Origin: CAZXFH01 sp964640055
Lineage (GTDB): Bacteria; Fidelibacterota; UBA2242; JAFGTP01
Length of the DNA: 16,069 nt
Assembly: GCA_964640055.1 (NCBI GenBank)
Contig: CAZXFH010000060.1
Coordinates: 1-16,069 of the forward strand
Reading direction: 5' to 3'
Positions 16,053 through 16,069 of the stretch are shown here, one piece after another. Within the stretch, counting starts at the first letter, position 1; every line of letters starts with the position of its first letter. Under the pieces are notes generated by a model. The model ran no database searches. It was not told the DNA's origin and saw only the letters and a list, made by a program, of their open reading frames with translations. Position numbers and translations under genes: made by a program.

Positions 16053-16069
16053 TTAACATTAAACTCTAG

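Overview
The window reads as DNA from a Gram-negative bacterium of the Fibrobacterota-Chlorobiota-Bacteroidota (FCB) superphylum, most like an uncultivated Calditrichota/KSB1-type lineage. The evidence is a TonB-dependent receptor with a carboxypeptidase-regulatory-like N-terminus, two proteins ending in FlgD-like/type IX-secretion-style C-terminal domains (one with the QNYPNPFNP signature), signal peptides that mostly end just before a glutamine, and a possible TTTG / TAnnTTTG promoter. The phylum cannot be fixed from this sequence alone.

Layout. (1) Positions 2-841 hold the 3' end of a secreted dockerin plus sorting-domain protein, followed by a clear rho-independent terminator at 953-990. 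(2) Positions 842-1601 are AT-rich and mostly noncoding, with one possible 53-residue ORF on the minus strand (1200-1361). (3) Positions 1602-14974 hold seven co-directional plus-strand genes with gaps of 0-61 bp, which look like one operon: a TonB-dependent receptor, a large secreted partner with FnIII and sorting domains, two tandem CehA/McbA-type (DUF3604) PHP-fold metallohydrolases, an AmiE-like serine hydrolase, a NamZ-like (DUF1343) exo-beta-N-acetylmuramidase, and a Tat-exported sulfatase. (4) Positions 14975-15821 are noncoding and packed with inverted repeats, including two 82-bp copies of one element. (5) At the right edge, the C-terminal tail of a DUF3857-type transglutaminase-like protein lies on the minus strand with an in-frame stop upstream, so it looks like a gene remnant.

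How the genes may work together. The operon looks like a polysaccharide-utilisation-type locus without a recognisable SusD: an outer-membrane importer and surface partner plus six exported proteins. The AmiE-like/NamZ-like pair matches the neighbouring muropeptide-recycling enzymes of Bacillus subtilis (AmiE removes peptide from MurNAc; NamZ releases terminal MurNAc). Combined with a sulfatase and two metallohydrolases of unknown natural substrate, this suggests envelope-located breakdown of peptidoglycan fragments or of a sulfated amino-sugar glycan. The importer and exported locations follow from the sequences; the substrate is inference.
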